The notes beneath the pieces were generated by a model. That model did not search any database and was not told where the DNA came from. It saw only the letters and a program-made list of their open reading frames with translations. Positions 48,931 through 64,000 of a DNA stretch of 64,000 nt are shown piece by piece (position 1 is the first letter of the stretch; the number at the start of each line of letters is the position of its first letter). The DNA comes from Kalaharituber pfeilii. Lineage: Eukaryota > Ascomycota > Pezizomycetes > Pezizales > Pezizaceae. Location of the stretch: NCBI GenBank assembly GCA_015179045.1, contig WHUZ01000035.1, positions 542,547 through 606,546 of the forward strand, in the 5' to 3' direction. The position numbers and the translations under genes were made by a program.

Positions 48931-50108
48931 TTCTCAAGTGGCAAGCCTCCGGTGCTATCTCCAGCACGATGGAGAGAGAGGTCGCCAAGTGTTGTTGCCG
49001 ATACTGGTACCGGTTCTGAGCTAAAGACTGGCGCTCAAGTTGATATGGTGATGAGGTAAAGCTGAAGGTTGCTCGGATCGTATAGCCCTATGTCACGTTG
49101 CAATTGTTGAATTTATGTCTATGTGATTATATCGGGCGGTGCTGTTCGCATGTATTTCGAACGGCAGGAGTAGTAGTCTGGCTAACGCAGGAGGCAATCC
49201 GCAAGTATGTAGCAGATGAATTTGATGGGTGGATGGAGCAGGACGGCCCCAGCCTTGCTGGACATGTGAATGAGGGCCTGCATCCACGGCGCCCCAATAG
49301 TGAGTGGAGCACCTCAACAATCTCCCCTCCGCAACGGACAGCAGCCGAATTGCATGCATAGACTCGCACACACACGAATGCATGCAGCATGACAGCATGA
49401 AGTGCATTGCATCAAAGGAAGATGAAACAGAACAGAACAGAACAGAGCAGAATAAAACCTGCGCCGTAGAAGCAGGTCCAGCACTACATTGCATCATATG
49501 CACCCTGCGCATCCAACAGCAGAAACTAGGCCTCTTATACCAAGCGCCCTCGTCGCTCCCCCACCTCACAAGCATCACATGCCACTCACTTCACCGTTTC
49601 CACCCCCCACGTGGTGATAAGACATGGACAAGCTTAACACATGCTGGGAATGCGGGGCATGTCGAGGTGATCGCGGGTCTTTCGAGCGAACCAAGGGAAA
49701 GGGAAAGGCTTGCTTTTTGTTTGTCTGCCACACGCCGGGCACAGGATCACGCTATGCGTGGCAATCGGCCCATAGACCGGTGCAGCTTCGAGATCTGCAT
49801 GTTACTCTACTTGGATTCGTTTGTGATCAATGCAGGGCCCATTGTTCTAGAAAATCTAAGTAGTGTCTTATGCCAGCTTCCGTTCTCCCTCAGCCGCATG
49901 CAACACTGCAACCCCGCAACTACAAACCCGCAATACGACTCAGTTACCATACCAAGCTCTACCAAGTGCTATCAATTCACTTTCTAGTCCCTAGATACGG
50001 CTAGCAAACACGTTGCCCCGTCAATAGAAGAAGATTCCGCAACTCTCAACTTTGCAACTGGCCTGCCGCATACCTCCATCCCCCACGCAACCTTTACGCC
50101 TCCCTGCG
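48931..50108. other. Spacer between divergent PAQR and PCI-protein genes
   Basis: Includes both promoters. A short CAGAA pentamer run lies at about 49428-49452. Open frames here (49093-49578 minus, 49304-49987 plus) show no family motif. Confidence 0.5.
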
Positions 50109-51377
50109 ATGCCTGGCCCTCGCGGATCCCAAGGCGGCGTAGTGCCCTGGGGCGACGGTCCCTGGCGCGGCCGCGACCAAGGCTCTCCAAGAAACCAAGC
50201 GCCAGGCCGTGGGCGAGGTGGCAGTTGGCGGGGTACAGGTGGTGGAGGTGAACGTACTGATAGGGACTGGAGAGGCTCAACCTCGTATTCAAGTTCGGGA
50301 TTTAAGGATGGCAATACCTCACCGACGAATGCGAATGTGACCAATGAAGAAACGGGGAGAAAGAGCACCCCTACTATCAGCTCTGATAACCAAAAGCTAG
50401 ACAACCCTCCACAAATGGATACTACATCACATGGGCGCTTGAAACCACCCCCCGATGGAGGGTACGGGCTTGTGTCAAAGGGGGACACGACGTAGGTTTT
50501 CTCAAATACATTGTTAATTACCCTCAATCGCAGTTCCTGACCAAAATCTTCCCAAACATCGTCGACTGCGTCAAACCCCCATAAAAGCTAATTTCTCTTT
50601 CCCCTCCTCAGACTCCTCGACGCCAATTCCCAATTCGCCCTCTACAGTTCCATAGTCACCCGATTTGCCAAACTTCGCGCTGCTCACAGCACCATCCCAG
50701 GCACACTCTCACCCCTCCACACCACCACACACAAGCACCCCCACTCCGTCTCCTCCCGCAGGCAACAAATCGATCCTGAGTCTGCCGAAATCGCCGCAAT
50801 CCTCCTCTCCCTCCGCAAGCTCCGCGAAGGCATCCGCGGCTCCACACGCATGGACTCCTTTGTCAAGGACGTCTACATGTTCAATGTGCGTGCCGCAATT
50901 GCCCTGAGCCATCCAGAGTCATTCGTCCCAGGCCTGATCCACCTGCTCAGTGAGGTCCACGAGAATGTCCCGTTGACCGCCGAAGAGAGTAGTGAGTTTG
51001 CGGGATATTACATGTTGCATCTGGGATGCTTGTTGGAGGACTTTAACGAGGCGTTCCGCGTGCGCAAAAGGTATGGTGTAGAGGATCCGTTGGTGGATAG
51101 TGTATTAAGGGCATTGGTTGCGCGGGACTATTGGAAGTGGGCGGTGGCGAGAAAAAAGGCCAAGTTGCATGTGGCGAGATTGATGGATATGGCGGCCCAT
51201 AGGATGAGGGAGTGGACCGCCAAATGTTGGTCCGCGGCGTACTTCACTGTGGAGAAGGGACATGTGGAAAGGGTTATGGGCATTTCATGGATAGAAGCTA
51301 AGGGTGTGCATGGATTGGATTGGGAGTTGAACGACGATGGGACGAAGGTGGTGATAAGAAAGAGAAAACAATCGTGA
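50109..51377 (+). CDS. PCI-like (CSN8/PSMD8/eIF3K-type) protein with Gly/Arg-rich head
   Basis: Two exons: 50109-50491 and 50612-51377; 382 aa, joined as KGDTTLLDANSQFALYSS. Residues 1-75 are Gly/Arg-rich (RGRGGSWRGTGGGGERTDRD), an RGG-like region suited to RNA binding. Residues about 75-130 are polar and disordered. The rest (about 135-382) is a helical domain resembling the CSN8/PSMD8/eIF3K (PCI-like) fold: MDSFVKDVYMFNVRAAIALS, GLIHLLSEVHENVPLTAEES, EFAGYYMLHLGCLLEDFNEA, VDSVLRALVARDYWKWAVAR, and ends DGTKVVIRKRKQS. Conserved fungal relatives exist as I recall, without a defined role. The RGG head suggests an RNA-linked function rather than a proteasome or signalosome subunit. Confidence 0.75.
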
Positions 51378-51677
51378 TAAGTTGCCTTCGCGGCGAAAAC
51401 ATGTTTCTTTGTATGATACATCCAGAGTAGATATATACCATGAATGGGCTATGCGAGCTGGTGTTCAGGCGTGTATGTATAGAATGCATGAGAGAAAAAT
51501 CAAACGCTCATTATTCAAAAAAATCACATGCCTTGAAGCAAAATTAGCGATTTCTAGAGCAGCCAAACGAAAGCCCCCAATCAAATGCAAGGGGCTATCA
51601 ATTCAAAACCGAGTCGTGATTTGTACGCACATGATATTCATGCAAGAGGAAAAAATAGTGTAAACTGCGAGATATCT
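51378..51677. other. Convergent 3' spacer
   Basis: About 300 bp between the stops of the PCI-like gene and TMA7; AT-rich with no recognised features. Confidence 0.5.
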
Positions 51678-52184
51678 TCACTTCTTCCCAGACCTGCGAG
51701 CTTGTTAGTTCGTGTGGAACATGCGGGGTTGGCGCTATTAGGAACGAACTTCTTTATTCCTCCACCGACCTAGCATCCTAATGTAAGTAGTTGATCAAGA
51801 ATGAATACAGAACTAAGGGCACATACCAAGGGACCCTTTTCTTTTGCCTTGTCAGCCATAGCCTTTTGTTCAGCAGCCTCTACAAGCCGCGTAAGAGATC
51901 AGTAAAGCCCATATTGGAACCGACGAAAAGCTTACCCTTTTTCTGCCTCTCCTTGAAGGCCTTGGTCTCTTCGTCTTCTTCCCTCTGCTTCTAAAATGAT
52001 GTCAGCAATGTAACCCACTTTCGGCCTGGAGGATGCCAGGATGGCTCACCTTCTTTGGATGTTTCAGTGGTTTTGCCTTCCCACCTATAGTAGTGAGAGA
52101 AAAGCTTCAATAAGCCATGCTCCCCAAGGTATATTGTCAAAGAGTAATTGAATGGCGGCTTTGCGTACCAGCACGTCCGGACAT
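51678..52184 (-). CDS. TMA7: TMA7, translation machinery-associated protein 7
   Basis: Six exons on the minus strand: 52184-52169, 52084-52050, 51990-51936, 51879-51827, 51769-51750, 51693-51678; 64 aa, the same length as yeast Tma7. The protein reads MSGRAGGKAKPLKHPKK, then KQREEDEETKAFKERQKK, and ends GPLVGGGIKKSGKK. The GGKxKPLK head and GGGIKKSGKK tail are diagnostic. Tma7 is a small basic protein that co-purifies with ribosomes. Exons are only 16-55 nt and all phases agree. The donor of intron 5 (gttcgt) is weak but needed for the conserved tail. Converges with the PCI-like gene and diverges from PRP4. Confidence 0.93.
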
Positions 52185-52898
52185 CTTGCTAAAGCAGTTG
52201 TGAGGCTAGTTGGGAGCGGTAGTGCGGTACTGGAGTGTTGTTCGTATATAGTGGTATTGAACGTGAACAAGGGGCGTGAGAAATGAGGAATCTGATGGGG
52301 TATTTTCAGCAGAACTCTTGAAATGTGTAAAAGTCCTGACAGAGTTTATTTTGGAAGAGTGTGGTGCTTAAAAAGCGATATCAAGAGGGTGAGGAATGAT
52401 TTCTCAGTGCCGAGAAAGGGACTAGCTGGCCGCCTATGCCAAGACGCTAACATGCAGTCCGTCATGAATTGCTTATGTAAGCCTCTACCAGCTCGAGCTT
52501 CTAACTTTGACGAACGACATTCGTATCATACCTTCATTCCGTTAGATGCAACCAACGAACCGCCCTCCCCCTAAACTGGCATCAACTAATTGCGTTCCGC
52601 CTGGGATTGTTTCATTCTCCATTCCCTCTAAAGATATACCCTGAATTACCTCCCGCGGCCTGACGAAATATTGCCTGCCGTCACATCAGACGCAGCATAA
52701 ATCATTTCTGTGGTTGGGCTCTTTTCACGACCTTTCTTATCATAGCTCTGCAAAAAAGTTGACTCTGAGTACATTTGGCTAACGCTACTCTGACCTTTAA
52801 CCCTCAACCGGCAAAAACGCATAATCTCAGCAGAAGTTTTGAATTCGTGGAAAACGGGACAAGGATACTCGAACCCTCCATCAAGGGCAGCAAGCAAG
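52185..52898. promoter_or_regulatory. Divergent promoter region of TMA7 and PRP4
   Basis: A 714-bp spacer between two outward-facing starts. Both genes act in core gene expression, so shared regulation is plausible. No clear TATA element. Confidence 0.4.
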
Positions 52899-55758
<2,860 letters not shown>

Positions 55759-58700
55759 GGAATGAGGAACGAATCTAGGCATGTCTGTACATAGATCTGC
55801 GGCTACATGTTGATGTGATGAGAAACTAAAGTGTGGGGTGGTACTTTGTGCTGGCGTGCATGGGGGCAATAGCCTATCGAGTTGTATGGGAGTTGTATTC
55901 ATTTAATCGCAATTATAGAATGATCATATATGCATTTACTTCAAAAATGTTTCGACTCGCATAAAAGGGTTTTGTGAGAGGCAAGGACGATGTGCCTTTA
56001 TGGGTCATCAGCATCACTATCAAACTCATCGGTCATCACGGGGAGATGGCTTAGGACAGGGTTCTTGATGTAAGTTCATTGCAGGCTGAGATGAGGACAC
56101 CCTGGAAAATCTGGAGAAACATGGTCATCCAGAAAACATGGTTGCATAGGCACCTACCATACTCAACAATTTGTATATCATATATTCGGGAGTGCGCGGC
56201 GGTCCATGGTATATTCATGATAAGACTCGATAAATTGTTTTGCAGGTATGTGCCAAGGGGCCCGATCTTTGCTACCAAGTCATGCTCCCCGCCATGTGAC
56301 CATTTGCATCTCAGCAATATATCGAAGTATTATATACTAGCATCGGCATTAGCCCTGTACCTCATCGACAGCAAGGTACCGGGTCATCGTAATACCAAAT
56401 TGCCCAGGTTGCTGCCTCCAGCTGTAGTCCCGTTTGGCTCCTGACGGGTACCTTGCCAGCTATCATATAGGCAATTCTGCGTAGATTATAGATGTATACG
56501 AAGAAATTCACTGATGTTCCACGTTCCAACGACTATGTAATTGAGTTAGCTGAAAGGTACCCATCCATAGAATTTAATTGACTTTTATTGATGGGTATTG
56601 GGGCCGTGCCCGGAGTATGGGGGAGCAAAACCCTGAATAGAGAGCTCGAGGGCGATAGTGGAGCGCAGTCAATTGTGATTCTAACAATCGTACCGAAGTA
56701 CCACAAGACTGTTTTGGTAGGGTAACGTGTGTGATCGCGAAATGGTTCTGCTGACTCAACTTTGTAACAGTTTGGCCCCCTTGACCGAATGCAAAGTACA
56801 TGAGATCCATTATACTGAAGAAGTCTTATTATCCATCTCTGCTACCTGTATCCATTCGTGGAAACATTATTGAGAACTTCTCCACATCTCAAAGGTCCTT
56901 CCATCGTATGTGACCATTTGCCAATCATCTCCCGTGGTCGTGAATCCGTACATTGTGCCTTCGCTGTTTATGTTTTCAGTGCTAGCAACAATGTTTCACG
57001 ACGTTTCCCAAAGTGGATGTCATCATACCACTGTGTTTGCTCTTATGCCTGAATTCCGACATTATTGGAACTGTGATTGCGAAACCCAAACCGTTGATAT
57101 TGACCTCTTGGAAGAAGCCAGACCGCATCATAGACTTGCAGATTCTCGATTTGTTAATTGTACGTCTTTCCTTGGCGCCGGTACATTATAATTGGCTTCT
57201 GCTTCTCGCAGGTGTAATATTTTTGCTCAACAAGCTTTTTTTAAAAAATTCGAATATACAGAAGCCTAATCTCTTCTCTGTATCCGAGGCAGGCAGGGTC
57301 TTGGTATTCCGGGCGATTTGGGTGATTGTTTTAGTGCAGGTGACCCTGGCTATACTGAAGGAATGGGCGAGATCGTTTGCGCACGCAGCTAAAACGCCCT
57401 GGTTATAGAAAAGAAGCGCTATAGTGAAAATGAAGAACTTTTCTGGACTAATTTCAGCTACAGGTAAAGTCTACTTGCTATAGTGAAATACCGGGGGGTA
57501 GCCTCAGTACTGCTTTATGTAATAGGCTTAGCAGAGTGGTGATTTAATTCAAGATATCTCAATACAAAAAGGGGGAAAAAAAAAGCCTTCTAGTGTATCT
57601 GACTGCTTCAATATCATAGACATTGAAGATAATGCCATTGGCTTGCCATTGGGATTAGGAAATAATTTTGCATAACTTCTGAAATCATTTCTGCTGGGTG
57701 CTGCCCTACTTCCTGGTGAGCATGACAGGGCCGCGTTGAGGAGACATGACATTGGCTCACCCCTGCCTACCTTGGCGCAGCACGTGACCCTCGCTATAGT
57801 GAAAACTGGCTATCATATAGTGAAGAAAACCAGTGGCCTTCATTATAGCCGGAACCTGTACATACGTAGTGCTGTAGTACTTACTTTCTATGTCTATGAT
57901 CCCTTGAAGTGGTCATGCAGCCGAGCGGACCCTCTACCAATCCGAACTTTGCGGAACATGCTTCCACTTATGGTGGTCTATTATCTTCTGTAATTTTGTT
58001 TGATTTTAGGTGACTCTCCTTGAAGCGTGCTGAAAGTGCTCGTAAAGGGTCCGTGAACTGAAAGAAGCCTTGTCCCAAAATGGCAGCAGCACAAGCTCGG
58101 TTGCAAAGCCTGGTGTAATATAATGCGAGCTTTCTTCTAACCCCATATCGTCCCCTCATGATTTATGGCGGCACTCCATCTGCCATCATATTCATTGACT
58201 GTTTCGGCACATCTCATTCAATAAGAATACCCCTACCTTTTTTACTTCCCTGTTGTCGCATAGCCTAGGTATTCCCCTACATGACAGCATGGGTGAAACT
58301 ATCACCACACACAGCCCTCTTCATTGGACGCCTTACAATGACTGTTGTTTCGTTGGAGCTCGGGCCAGAACGAGCCGTGACCCCCCATGTGAAACGAGGT
58401 ATTTTGACCCACTCTTAGAACATTGTTACTTCGCGCTGATGCAGAAGGAGCCTAAGGAACGTGCGGCGATATCCCATGGTTGCGATACAGGATAGATCAA
58501 CGCCCATAAGCCTTGTTTGCCACAAATCAGGCATCTAATATATTCGGATTACGAAAATCAAGATGTTGAAGGATGCGAGAGAGGCAACAGAGTAACCTGA
58601 GCTAGTTTGTTTATTTGAACCTGATTCTCAAGCCAGTGTTTCCACGCTAAACAGTAGTCCAGAAGAAGCAAGAACGGGAAGGGGACTAAGATAAACTTAA

Positions 58701-61700
58701 TTCATAACTGTACCCTGCCCTGCACATAATATTATCAATCTATTATGTACTACGTATCATATCAGAACTGAGGCAAGGCTCAGCCCAAATATGCCAAGAA
58801 AATTGATCAAATAGCAGCCTTGCTGGGCACACTTTTCACTTTCAGGAACATTGATTATGTTCACTCTGGGAGGTGAACACTGTCTCTGAAAAGAAGTGCA
58901 TAGCACCTTTAATTTTCATTAATGTTTTGTTGAGAAGCTGAAAAGTCGTGCTCGTGGTGAAAATGCTTTTCTGCGCAGCATAATCTTGTTCGTTGACGGA
59001 GACTCGTCTGATTGGAGAAACCACTTATTATGCAAGTGGCATTTCAGCCCTTGCTTGCACATATGTCAGCAGTGGAACATCATCAGCCGCAGTCTCGATG
59101 CATCTGGAATGGTAAGTGAAGTACGCAATGACTCTTGACACAGCGTCATGTCATAAAACTACATCACGCGTTTCCGCTATCCCAAGTATGTACCAGTATA
59201 AGACAGGTACCCTACATACTCCACATTAATTGCAATGAGGCATCTTTAACTTGCAGGGGCAGCTTCCTCTTCTCTAGCACTCATGTCCCCTGAGTCAAAC
59301 TTCGTACTAATGATCGCGCAAATCAGCATGGATACTTTAGGGAAAAAGTTCACTGATCGCTATCTGCCCAAGTTCTTCAAGGTGCTCACAGCTTCCGAAC
59401 GGCTAATGTCGGTTCCAAGTGACGTCAATTACCACCTTCGCTTTTAGGTTTCAGTGTTGAGTATTTCTTGAGTGCTGTCTCATTTGCGCACTTACTATCT
59501 GAACTCTGCTGTTATCAGCTCATCTGCACTCCTCACGTGCGGAGGAGCAAGGATGAAAGCATACTTATTTTTTTGCAATTTAATATTTCAAAACATATCC
59601 TGAGTAGGCTGCATAGGGACTGGCAGGTGGTAGTCTGGTTGGCACAACCCTTGTAGAGGGGCAAGGTGGAAGGTGCAACAGTACCTTGAATCCCTAAATA
59701 CCTCAAAACCTACAAGCATTCAGTTTGACAGAGTGGGTTTGGGTCAGGCAAAGTGTAGGAAAAAAGAAAGTCGAAGAACGCGCTCTCGGAACCACCTCCA
59801 GGGCCTGGGCTCCTAGAAACCTGTTACTAACTACAATCGAGTCACTAGCATCGCCTTTCTGGCTGCATAGGCAAAAAATTATTTGCTTTTTCTCCATACA
59901 TAAGTGTTACATACACACAGCTCACTAGGAGCGAATTTCACTTACAATTTGTATGATTGGTAAAGACACAAAGCAAAAGCCCTTGAAAACGCTGCAGCTA
60001 TCAAGTTAGCCGAGAAGGGGAGAAGAAATGCAATGCTGATCGATCAATGAGATTATTGTAGAGGAACCGTTTGAGCGTTCTTCGTCAATGTTTTGATGTT
60101 CAGTAGCAAAGGTAGAACTCCACTGGAATCGACCAGCGGTCAATTAAAGAGGCGGGAATATATCACTATTTCCCAGGTTGCTTAGGAGCTCGACGTGCAA
60201 ATGGTCTAAACAAGTACACATTGTCTTCCACATGTCAGCTGGGCTCCTCTCCGGTTACAATGAATATATCTTCTCTCTTAATTAACCGCAGCATTGTGCT
60301 CGCCTGTGGCATTTCACTTTAACAGAATATATGAAGCTGCTTCGTGAAGATTTAGGTAAATGCCCAAGACTGAAGCTGACATGACCGAAGTTGCCTGGAC
60401 AAGAGATATCTACAAGCCAAACTACCAAGTACTCACAACTTATTCTTGTATTTCGTTGGGTCGCGAAGACATGCAGCCGATAGTGCCCCACTGCACCATT
60501 TTTCAGCACATAAGAGAAAAAAAAAGGAAAAAAAGGAAAAATTATAGAAAAATAATAGACACATGAATATGGACATTGGAGAATCCGAATCTCTTTTCAG
60601 AATTTAAATTGAACATTATTGGTTGAGTTGTGTTTTGACAATGAGGATGCGTTCGGCTGCATGTCTCGCGACCCCAAGGGATACTCTCTGAGGTTAGCGC
60701 ACATATATGCCGGGCCGAAGGACAAACTTGAACGTCGTTTGGATAATGAGCTGTGTTTTTTAACTACTCCACTTCCTCTTGTTCAATTAAAGGCTACCAT
60801 ATGCATGGCGACTCATTGGTCCAGTTTCCAAAAGGTCATGACTAGAAAGAGCTCTTAAACCACAGAATCTCTTATGTACGGGTAGATATTGCACTTCCCC
60901 GCTTTTACTGGCGATGGTGCGCAAGTCCCGGCTTTGGCCAAAGAGGAAGAGCAAGGAGAAGCAAGAGATTAAGAAAAAAGGTCAAATTGGGGGACTAGTA
61001 GATACTTCAGCTTTGGCAGATACATAAGCTGTTTTCAATCAGTTTTGACTTGGTAGTTGTGGCCTACAATTACTCGTTCCAACTTTTACCCTAGTTCTAT
61101 CCCGTTCAACAGTCCAGAACAAACTGCCAAGTTGAGGGCCAAGACCCTCGCCTCTAGGGTCAAGACATCCCGGCCTGGTCCGACAACAAAGCTTAGGTGG
61201 TCTGGCTGGCTGGCCCTTGCCTGACATCGTTTTGTTGTTCTTTCTGCGACCAATCTTTTGGTAGTTTAGTGAAAAGCGCATGACAGCATGCCACGTATTT
61301 GTGGTATTGTGCTCAAGCATGACCTGAACCCGACGGGGGTTCGAAATTATGCCCTTTGCACGTTGCTGCGTTCTGCGAAAGGGAACGGGCCATCCAGTGA
61401 TTGAGCGCCGCCCCCCGTCCTGTCAATGAAAAAGGTCATGTTCAACTTATTTAAGCATAGCTAATCCTTGGATTGTCAGGGTCCAAAAACATGAGGTGGA
61501 AGAATCATAAACTTCCTCTTCCAATACTTCACGGTTAGTGTCAATACTCCTTGTTGAGTGCTCTCCTCATCTTTGCACATCCATACATGTATGTTTCTTC
61601 ATGACTTCATACCACATCATCATAGACCTGTGCTTTTCTCCGTCGTTACTTTTTTTAAGACAAAATTGCTTCCCCTCTTACTCGTGACCAACCAGCCAAT

Positions 61701-64000
61701 CTGTGGCACGCCCTCTTGGGCTGTGCTGCAAACAAACGCATATTTGTGGTGGATATCCCTTGGCATAATCTAGAGTACCCTAGTAAAAAGTTACACTACG
61801 ACACGCAATGCCCGCAGATCAGATCGCTTGCGCAACTTAGTTCGTAAATGGAACACAATAAGCACCTCCCTGGCATACAAGCATACTCCTCAAGTATTCC
61901 GAGGGAAAAGTTGTTCGAAACATAGGTGCCACATGCTGTAGACCTGGTATGGTGAATTGGAATAGGTCGATACATACATAGAAGCAGCATATTTAGATAC
62001 CGAACATCAAAGTAGCATACTTACACACATCACCCGCATAAGCGTGCGCAAATCGTGGAGAGAACACGCTAAGAGGGGGGTATGGGCAGAGTGCTATAGG
62101 CTTCCTCGCTAGCGAAACAAAGGAACACTAAGGATCCGCAATCGAGCAGCAGGAACGCCTCGGAATTAGTGGCGAGCGGGGGAGGGAGGGGATGAAGAGT
62201 ATAGATTTGCGATGTTGAATGTACACCTACGTACAGCACGATATATCAAAGTCGTCAAACACTGAAGGCGAGGGCGGGGTATTCACACCGGCGCTCGTGA
62301 TGCTGGTGAGTTGCCTGAGAATGGATAAGACGAGGAGGCTGGGGGGATTTGCTGGCGCATTTTGGTTTGGTTGGGAACATGGAAATTGCGGTGCGCCCTT
62401 GCTGATCGTGAGTTTTTGTTTGTACGCCTTGGGAGTCGTGTTGTCTGAGTTCGCAAGATCGTGATATGATCTTCAAGGTACGATTGTTTATCCATACCTA
62501 AGTACTCTATTCTCTTGCACTACTGTACAATATTGAACATCATCTGTGGCCATCGAGCAGCGGGCCGACTGATGAGGAGGTGGGGGTTAGTTCGAGAGGG
62601 CGCGGGAGGGACAGACGCACAAGCCAGCCGGGGGCGCGTGGCTGAATGTAGATTGCCTACTTCCTACTTTACTGAGGTGGAGCTGTGGGATGTTTGTTTG
62701 GTTGCATGGTGTCCGGTTTGTTTATCCATCATGGATGACATATATTGGGAGAAACTCTTGCTGCTTACCGTGCTCTAGTCAGCGGAAGTACGATCTTGAT
62801 GTCAATATATCGATCAAGAAGGACCTTGATTTAGGCTGACTTGAGTACTATTCCCCAAGTTCCGGGCCCCCTTGTACGGTGCCTAATATGTTCCTCTAGA
62901 AAACTGGACAGAGAGGAGTTCACACGGATTAGACCGCGATTCACGGCACCGATGAAGAATGGTCTGAGCAGGGGAACCCATAGACAAAGCGGGGATTGAA
63001 CGGATTGGGCGAGATGATCGTGACAATGAGTTGGAAGAGAGTGGTTGGGCTCACGAATTCAGTTGGATTACCTGCGCACGGCTTGTCCTGTTCATACAGA
63101 CAGACAAAGAACTCACCAATTGGTGGCTAATTTTGCCCAATTTTATTTTTTTATAGGTTTGACGCTGAATATTTAAATTAGGGGCCCTTGATTAATACAG
63201 CCTCGAGACTGTCTTAAATTAAAAAGAATCTAACATGGGCATGGGGAATGACAATAATTAACCGTGGACGCTGGAAAATAAAGTAGCGTAGCATATGTAC
63301 CAGTACTATAACTTAGGTGGCTTAAAAATGGTTGCTCTGTTGGATGATGAGTATTGCATATGTAACTCTATTCTAATAGGAGGGGAGATTAGCCACTTCG
63401 TGGGGAAGTTGCGGAAATCAGTTTCTCCTTTCTTATGCGTGCTCCGGCCCGTGTATAACAAGACATAGCTTTACGTCAGATATTTATTTATTTATTTATT
63501 TTTATCATTTTTTTTTTTTTTTTTAATTGGACTAGGTCAAATGTTGGGCATGAGGCCGGTTAAAAATCTATATTTGCGTAATGTAATAACACAAGAACAT
63601 AAAACATAAATGTTTTGGTTGTTTTTTTTTTGGCTCGGAAAACGCATACATGTAATACATAACGCTGCAAAATACCGGCACCTGACCGAAACTACCCCCG
63701 ATTCGACGTCACGAAGCTGTTGCAATTGCTCTATTCGGCAACGCTGATGACGTTGGTTCCGTTGCGGACGCAGACAGTTTCTGGTACCTAAACCTACCCA
63801 CACCCAAGACATCATGATCTAATCGTTTTTTTTTGCCCCTTTGAAATTTGGGATTTTTTCCAGCGAACTGTTTTTGTGTTGTTTTGCCTTGTTTGTTTTT
63901 GTTTCTGCGCTTTGTTATTTTGTTAGTTGTTTTGTTTTTTTTTTTCCCCCTCAAACGGGCTGTCAAAGTTGTGGATCAAATCCGGCCCCCGGGCCCCTGG
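55759..64000. other. Gene-free right arm
   Basis: More than 8 kb without a gene I can support. Open frames are all under 135 codons; the longest (57013-57408, 131 codons, two hydrophobic stretches) has no recognised motif. Holds direct repeats of TATAGTGAA (57420, 57480, 57795 and a variant near 57817), an ATTT microsatellite with adjoining T run (63480-63524) and other short T runs near the right edge. Could include lineage-specific genes or decayed transposons. Confidence 0.45.

Noticed and set aside
57013..57408. 131-codon ATG frame with two hydrophobic stretches
   Set aside because: No domain or splice context recognised; kept only as a note in the gene-free right arm.
61335..61348. GGTTCGAAA, resembling a tRNA B box
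   Set aside because: No matching A box or acceptor stem at tRNA spacing.

Overview
The window reads as nuclear DNA of a filamentous ascomycete (Pezizomycotina; a narrower placement such as Leotiomycetes is only a guess). The reasons are short GT..AG introns (mostly 50-130 bp) with CTRAY-like branch points, intron-rich genes with closest recognisable relatives in moulds, a fungal 7TM rhodopsin-domain protein, a DUF1765 protein, and decayed DNA-transposon debris. Nothing is bacterial or viral: no operons, no rRNA, no CRISPR, and no tRNA I can defend. Gene density is low. Eleven intact protein genes with full exon models were assembled by hand and every model keeps its reading frame across all junctions. 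There is one further short orphan gene, two decayed genes (a short-chain dehydrogenase and an ARPC5-like Arp2/3 subunit), and transposon remnants.

Layout. 1-3.8 kb: repeat-rich; a GGCCTG quasi-palindrome, a frameshifted SWIM-finger transposase fragment (+) and a convergent decayed small basic-protein gene (-). 3.8-9.6 kb: a predicted mitochondrial protein (-), divergent from DUS4 tRNA-dihydrouridine synthase (+), then trimethyllysine dioxygenase of carnitine synthesis (+). 9.6-12.8 kb: mostly gene-free, with an orphan 120-aa two-exon gene (-). 12.9-14.3 kb: cyclin K/T-type cyclin (+). 14.3-18.5 kb: gene-free, holding a 62-copy ATT microsatellite. 18.5-19.3 kb: broken ARPC5-like gene. 19.8-21.4 kb: 7TM rhodopsin-domain protein (-). 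21.4-26.3 kb: gene-free with short tandem repeats. 26.4-30 kb: DUF1765 protein (+). 31.1-34.2 kb: a dehydrogenase pseudogene interrupted by a 290-bp Tc1/mariner-type MITE and an AT-rich block. 34.6 kb: a 109-bp hairpin element. 35.2-36.5 kb: proline-rich coiled-coil protein (-). 39.8-41.5 kb: charged disordered protein (+). 42.9-46.6 kb: VPS35 retromer subunit in 15 exons (+). 47.5-48.9 kb: PAQR/Izh receptor with a 13-nt microexon (-). 50.1-51.4 kb: PCI-like protein (+). 51.7-52.2 kb: TMA7, 64 aa in six exons (-). 52.9-55.8 kb: PRP4 spliceosomal kinase (+). 55.8-64 kb: gene-free.

The intact genes are mostly unlinked housekeeping functions (tRNA modification, carnitine synthesis, transcription elongation, endosomal sorting, ribosome-associated factor, pre-mRNA splicing). 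I see no biosynthetic cluster and no convincing novel multi-gene system. The most informative signals are about genome decay: a dehydrogenase whose frame is restored exactly when the MITE and one TA are removed, the broken Arp2/3 subunit gene with two mutually compensating frame slips, and small mariner-like inverted-repeat elements. The very short exons in VPS35, PAQR and TMA7 are the other notable class.
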